Made by a program: the position numbers and the translations under genes
In this document: positions 58,523-64,000 of the stretch, piece after piece
How positions within the stretch are numbered: position 1 is the first letter of the stretch
Layout of the letters: the number at the start of each line of letters is the position of its first letter
The notes under the pieces: model-generated
Database searches by the model: none
What the model was told of the DNA's origin: nothing
Seen by the model: the letters and a program-made list of their open reading frames with translations, nothing else
NCBI GenBank assembly: GCA_009733575.1
Contig: ML769424.1
Location: forward strand, 64,624 to 128,623
Direction of reading: 5' to 3'
From: Gymnopus androsaceus JB14
Taxonomy: Eukaryota > Basidiomycota > Agaricomycetes > Agaricales > Omphalotaceae
Length of the DNA: 64,000 bases

Positions 58523-61453
58523 ATGGTACCCCCACAAATCCCGTCGCGATCGATTAGAATATGCGCTGATAGAGGCGGTACCTTCTGTGACGTTCATGCG
58601 TAAGTAATTCAATTTCTACGCCAATCTCTCTGAAGATCTCTCTACCAGATCCTATCCCGACCCAGAGAACTTGGATGAGAGGAAGGAAATAGTAGTGAAA
58701 TTGTGTACGTCTCTGACATTTCTCCGATAGATATCCTGCTAATCGAAATCCTTATAGTATCTCAAGATCCCTCAAACTATGCCGATGCTCCTACTGAAGG
58801 CATTCGACGCGTTCTCGAGATCGTAACCGGCGAAAGTATTCCTAGAAAAACGGTTCTGAATACAGACAAGATAGGTTTGTATGTCCAATCGTCCACTATC
58901 ATACAAAAACTAATCCTTGCCCAAAGATTACATTCGCTTATCAACTACAGTCGCCACAAACGCTCTGTTGGAGCGCAAAGGACATAAACATGCCTTGCTC
59001 ATTACCAAAGGATTCAAAGATCTTTTACTCATTGGAAACCAATCACGACCAAAGATCTTCGATCTTAACATTCGCCGACCTTCACCACTGTACACGAAAG
59101 TCTTGGAGGTTGACGAACGAGTGACATTGGTAGGATATACTTCTGATCCACAGGCAGAAGAACATGCAGTTCAGTTCGATCAAGATGGAAAGGTCAAACG
59201 GGGATATCGAGGCAAGGGATGGGATGGAGAAGGGGACGCCGAAGGACCTGGGCAGATTGTCCAGGGTCTATCTGGAGAGGCTGTTAGGATAATGAAGAAG
59301 CCAGGTATGTGTCCTACCGAGTACGTTCTCTGCTTCTCTAATACGTGTTCAGACCCGGAACGCTCTCAAGAAAGATCTTCAAGAACTATACAACGAAGGC
59401 TATCGCTCCGTCGCATATCGTCTTGGTCCATTCATACACGTACCCAGATCACGAACGATTCGTTGGATCCATCGCTCGATCTATTGGTTTCGAACACATC
59501 TCGGAATCGGCTCAGTTGCTACCCATGATAAAGATGGTTCCTCGAGGTGTCTCGTCTACCGCAGACGCTTACTTGACACCAATCTTGCGAGAATATCTTG
59601 ATGGATTTTTCAGTGGATTCGATGAGAAACTGAAAGATGGGAGGTTGAGGAGTCCAAGAGTAGAGTTTATGGGGAGTGACGGTGGTCTTATGGACTACAA
59701 ATGGTTTTCAGGTCTGAAAAGTATATTGAGCGGACCTGCTGGTGGAGTAGTAGGATATGCTCTAACCAGCTGGGATGAGAAGAGGAAGAAGCCCATTATC
59801 GGGTATGCCAATTTTCTTCCTTTGGGTAATCTAGCACTCATTCTGTTCCAGTCTGGATGTCGGAGGAACCTCAACTGATGTTTCTCGCTTTGACGGGCGA
59901 TATGAGATCGTTTATGAAACAACGACTGCAGGAGTTACGATTCAAAGTCCACAGGTAGGTATCAGATCGACTCAACTGGCATTGGTTTACTGACCATGCA
60001 TTCAGCTGGATATAAATACTGTCGCGTCTGGCGGAGGCTCATGTTTACAATTCCGCAACGGACTCTTCGTCACCGGTCCCGAAAGCGCCGGGGCACAACC
60101 TGGTCCTGCTTGTTACCGCAAAGGTGGCCCTCTTGCAGTCACCGACGCCAATGTACTTCTAGGTCGTATCATTCCAGACTATTTCCCCAAGATCTTCGGC
60201 AAGAGCGAAAAAGAGCCTCTAGACGTTGAGGCGTCTAGAAAGTTGTTTGAGAAGGTCGTGGAAGAGGTAAATGCATCTGGAAGTTCCACCGATGCCGAAT
60301 CGAAGAAGAAGCTGAGTTTCGATGAGGTTGTTTATGGGTGAGTCAATCATTGAGTTACCGATTTAACGTTTTTAACTCTTCTTCTCCGCTGGTAGATTCA
60401 TCAAAGTCGCGAACGAGACGATGTGTAGACCTATTCGAGCGCTGACAGAAGCCAGAGGATACGCCACGTCAAAGCATGTGTATGTCTAGTCTTTGTCTAT
60501 GTACCGCAACCGTAGGGAGTGCTAACATCTTTCCATTACCAGCCTAGCTTCCTTCGGCGGTGCGGGTGGCCAGCACGCATGCGAGATTGCAAAGTTGCTT
60601 GGGAATAAACACAATCTTGATACATCGCTACAGTTCGATTCTGTCAGCGTATGGACTTGCGCTTGCTGATCGGTAGGTTCTCAAGGGCTATCCGACTATC
60701 CATATCCTATTGTACTGACATTAGACATACATACAGTGCTTTCGAAGTTCAAGAACCTTCTTCGACGTTCTACACTCCTCAGAATCGTCCTTCGCTGATA
60801 TCACGTCTGGATAAGAAGGAGGCGGAGGTACGGGAGGAGCTGAAGAAGCAGGGGTTTGAGGGAAGCAGAGTGAATGTGGAGAGAATGCTGAATATGCGAT
60901 TTGACGGGACTGATACCGCGTTGATGATTCTTCCGAATCCGGATGAGAGAATAGGAGGAGATGAGCAGGGAGGTGGAGAGGATTTTCTGAAAGCGTTCAA
61001 GAGGGCGTACAAGTCCGAGTTTGGATTCCTACTGGAGGGAAAGACAGTTATCGTTGACGATATCAAGGTCTGTGAATTAATGCTCGTTTCCTAATCGTCA
61101 TTTCCTGTGATTAAAATTATTCTCAGGTTCGAGGCATCGGAAAGACCTTCGACACCTTGGGAGAGTCTGTTTACAGCGAAGTGGAACACCTGCAATCCTC
61201 CAACGCGATTAAACCCTTAAACTCTTCCGACTCCTCTTCGAAACCTGAAAAGGCGGACACAACATGGAGCGTGTATTTTGAGATGCCGGAAGGACGAGTC
61301 GAGAATACACCGGTATTCTTGTTGGACAAGCTGGAGATTGGAGATGAGGTTCATGGTCCTGCGATGGTGATTGATGATACACAGACTATCGTTATCATCT
61401 CGGGAGCAAAGGCTATTGTGGCTAGTAAGCATTTGTATATTACATTCGAGTAA
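58523..61453 (+). CDS. 5-oxoprolinase, HyuA (hydantoinase A) half only
   Basis: ATP-dependent 5-oxoprolinase of the gamma-glutamyl (glutathione) cycle converts 5-oxoproline to glutamate. The start gives [21 protein letters not shown], whose DRGGTF is the N-terminal ATPase-fold motif. Then follow [35 protein letters not shown] and [13 protein letters not shown], and across an intron [22 protein letters not shown] and [17 protein letters not shown]. One extra A near 60604 shifts the frame between AKLLG and [11 protein letters not shown]. The HyuA C-terminal part ends [16 protein letters not shown] with TAA at 61453. The HyuB half of the usual roughly 1,300-residue protein is absent. gtaagg at 61450 plus ttcatacag at 61500 is a perfect intron, suggesting the gene was cut within an intron. 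Confidence 0.85.
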
Positions 61454-61458
61454 GGAAG

Positions 61459-61745
61459 TTATCCGTTCTCTGTAGCTTTAGTCCTATTTCTTTCATACAG
61501 TATGTTTTCATTTGCAAAACCATCCCCTGTACCCTTACGACAGTGCCTTCTGGTGAACTGCATGCCTAAGTCCACTGTGTTTGTGCCAAGAATTGTATCA
61601 GGAGCAACGCCCTCTTCCACCCATCTTACCAGAGCTGTCAGCACATTCCACTCGGGGTCGAGTGTTTCCGACGTGAGATTACCGACTTACCGATTCCTTG
61701 GGGAGTTAGCTCGATTTTCCAAGCACCGTCTCCGTCCACGCAATG
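61459..61745 (-). pseudogene. Tannase / feruloyl esterase C-terminal relic
   Basis: The minus strand reads LTALVRWVEEGVAPDTILGT and MQFTRRHCRKGTGDG, like the C-terminal segment of fungal tannase/feruloyl esterases (AL-x-x-WVE-x-G-x-APD, then F-x-RP-L/H-C). Upstream, from about 61745, HCVDGDGAWKIE and a stop-containing stretch look like the same domain. The catalytic parts are missing. It faces the truncated 5-oxoprolinase tail to tail. Confidence 0.5.
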
Positions 61746-62053
61746 AGTAGCTGGACAATAAGTATATATATAAAGAAACGGCACATGAAGCGTATATATT
61801 AAAATAGAAATGGAACCAGATATGGCAGCCTGAGTGAACGGCTCGATTGCCTAATCTGTTGGTTTAAATAAGTACAAGAATTTGAGGTGAAGAAACGTTA
61901 GTGGAATACAGCACAAGACTATTGAACAAAAAATCATAGACCAGTAAATTAAAAAAGAATATACTAAACTTTGGATGCAAGAATTAAAAACAATTTCAAA
62001 ACAGAACAAGAAATCAGTGAAGAAACTTGGAAGAAACCCAGGAGTAAGTACTC

Positions 62054-64000
62054 CTAGATTCCAAGATGGATAAAGGGCACCCATTTTACGAAATTGGTTT
62101 CGCCAACTTCCTTGCGTAGGTTCTTGGTGGCTTCATGGAGTGCATATGCTGGAGTCATTTTTGATTTACTTTCACCAGAATTATCATGATGTCCTAGAAG
62201 ATTTGCATAGACCTTATCAGCAATAAGAGGAGCCTCCATATCCCCAATAGACCACAGTGTAGCAATGACACTCGGATAACCTACTGCAAGCATACCAGCC
62301 GCAAGATGGACAGCTTCTTCAGGGAGATTCTCATCTCCTGTGGCTGTCTGACATGCAGAAAGGACTGCAAGCTGCACATTGTCCAAGGACAAGGACATCA
62401 ATGCTTTGAGCCTTAGTCTCTGATCATACAGGGCAAATGCACTGTCAAGTGGATTATCTATATCCTGGATTCCATGGCAAGCAAAATGGATGAAATCATA
62501 TTCACCCATTTTATGCATGACAGCATCTGCAGTTGCTGCATCATGATTGAGGTGGCAAGTATGTGTGCTCAAGGTATATTTTTGAATGACCTTTGCCTCC
62601 TCAGCAGTGCCAGGTAGGGGTGACATTCCAGGTGTTTTAGGTTGTGAGACAATAAGAACAGTGGGGATTTTGGCCTGATGTTGCTTGAATTTGGGAGCAG
62701 AGTTAATCAAAGCACTTAAGGTTGTGGTATATGAGGATACCACAAAATCAGAAATATTGATGTTTCTCTCTGTTGGGTCACCATATATCCCTGCTGCATG
62801 AAGTGGGAGAAGGGTAAGTGGACCTGTTGGACACCATGTAATATGAGGAATAGTATCTGCTGCAGATTCATGTAACTGTAATGGAGAAATATCAGAGTAT
62901 ACTCTTAAAAAAGTTAGAAAATAATATTACAATGTCTTCAATCTTTGATAGAATTGGATGCACAACATTCAACCATAAAGCCTTCAAAATCATTGCAAAA
63001 TGGTCATTTTTACCTCCTGATGCTAGTCCAAGTCGTGTAGCACGGTCACCATTGTGGTCAATGCGAACACCCTTGAAATGAAGTGATGAGATTAGTTTTA
63101 GGTGCAGCTGCTGTGCTTGTTTCAAGGAAAACATTGGGAGAGGAACATGGATGATGACCCCAGAATGGCACAGAATGAGTGCATCACACTGATCTTCATC
63201 CACATTCACAGTGATGACAGGTCCATGTGTAGCTGCAGAAACAAGCTCAGAGAATTTCTTTGGCTTCAAGAAGCTAGTAAAACCATCCAAGCCTCTAATA
63301 TGTTGCACAAGCTCTTCATACCGAGCAGCCATCCTGTGATGCTTCTGTGATTCTTCTTCAAGAGTTGCTTCTTTGATTCCTGAGTGTACAAAGTCAATGT
63401 TGATGGATGTCTCTGCATTTTGCAGGGCCTGAATAACTGTCTCTAACTCCTTTCCAATTTGGGGATGCTGATCATTGAGATTATCTAATGGTGAACGCAA
63501 TTGAAGTATTTGTCCCCAGATAATACTGCGACCTTCATTCAGCCACTCAAGAGCCAAGGGCAGATCTCCTGCAGAAATTGCAGTGGCAGCTGCTGCACTA
63601 ATGACCCTTCCTATATGAGGTAACTCTTCATAGCGATGTCCGACTTTTTTCCCAAGCCAGACCACTTGAGGGATTAGCTCAAAAAACCTTGTATATGCTT
63701 GTACAGCCAAGGCTGGAGTTGAACAGAGTTTGGACCACCCTATTGCAGCCTGTAGTTGAATGTGAGGCTTACCGGATGAGAGAAGACTAGCCCTTTGGAA
63801 AGCAGATAAAGCAGAATCATGGTCAATTGTATTCTGAGACTGGCCAAATTGTGAGTAATATGCACGGCCAAGGTCATAGAGACAGCGGGATTTGTTGGCA
63901 AAACCATCAGGAGTGAGTTCAACTGCTTGCTTTAGGGCCGCAATGGCACTTGCTATATCACTAGGCTGTGCCAGATGGTCAAATCGTGAATGATAAGAAT
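62054..64000 (-). CDS. TPR-CHAT protein (caspase-like protease fold), 5' end beyond window
   Basis: The minus-strand frame enters from the right edge with TPR-like helices (IASAIAALKQAVELTPDG, LYDLGRAYYSQFGQ, DSALSAFQRASLL), continues with ALEWLNEGRSIIWGQILQLR, and after a 53-bp intron (about 62880-62931) reads HITWCPTGPLTLLPLHAAGI, the entry of the CHAT domain. The catalytic pair is visible: His in YDFIHFACHG (about 62500) and Cys in VQLAVLSACQTATGDENLPE (about 62350). GYPSVIATLWSIGD and TPAYALHEATKNLR complete the domain, ending FIHLGI at 62054. CHAT is a clan CD (caspase/separase-like) peptidase fold. Fungal members are numerous and mostly uncharacterised; a role in cell-death or immunity-like responses is an inference. 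Confidence 0.85.

Noticed and set aside
1..64000. tRNA, rRNA and other structural RNA genes
   Set aside because: None could be recognised by eye on either strand; a covariance-model search would be needed to exclude them.

Overview
The window comes from a filamentous basidiomycete, most likely an Agaricomycete. Genes are dense and carry many introns of about 50 bp with GT..AG ends. The gene families are typical of mushroom genomes: F-box proteins, delta-12 desaturase paralogues, a P450, a NACHT-ankyrin protein, an alpha-kinase and a TPR-CHAT protein. No rRNA, tRNA or CRISPR array was recognised.

Layout. 1-2.3 kb is a nest of inverted-repeat elements beside a broken F-box gene. 2.4-18.1 kb is a conserved block: nitronate monooxygenase, a UBR1-type N-recognin, a CBF1-like bHLH factor and two divergent delta-12-type desaturases. 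19.6-21 kb encodes a multi-pass membrane protein. 21.1-23.6 kb is a second transposon nest: a hAT-like MITE beside a degenerate Tc1/mariner copy that carries a further TIR element. 24.2-31.4 kb holds an F-box protein, a RING/coiled-coil protein and an Asi-type membrane RING protein. 31.5-38.7 kb holds a small membrane protein gene, a full P450 and a second copy of the small gene. 38.7-51.9 kb is an insert of about 13.2 kb that looks AT-richer: two MITEs, an integrase-like gene divergent from an alpha-kinase gene, and a NACHT-ankyrin receptor. 51.9-55.6 kb is a second copy of the 35.0-38.7 kb segment and leads into a third desaturase. 58.5-61.5 kb is the HyuA half of a 5-oxoprolinase, ending against a tannase relic. 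62 kb to the end is a TPR-CHAT protein that runs off the window.

Main structural result. The two 3.68-kb segments (34988-38668 and 51898-55571) are direct repeats. The left copy has the whole P450 but only the last codons of a desaturase. The right copy has a 5'-truncated P450 but the whole desaturase. This is what a tandem duplication leaves behind, here with the junction now occupied by the 13.2-kb insert, which starts with a MITE exactly at the breakpoint.

Caution. Conserved genes here (UBR1, CBF1, nitronate monooxygenase, 5-oxoprolinase, desaturase 3, the alpha-kinase, the F-box genes) contain repeated one-base frameshifts with otherwise clean coding sequence. Uncorrected indels in the assembly are a likely explanation, so frame breaks should not be read as pseudogenes without read support. 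Exon limits were worked out by hand from splice signals and frame continuity.
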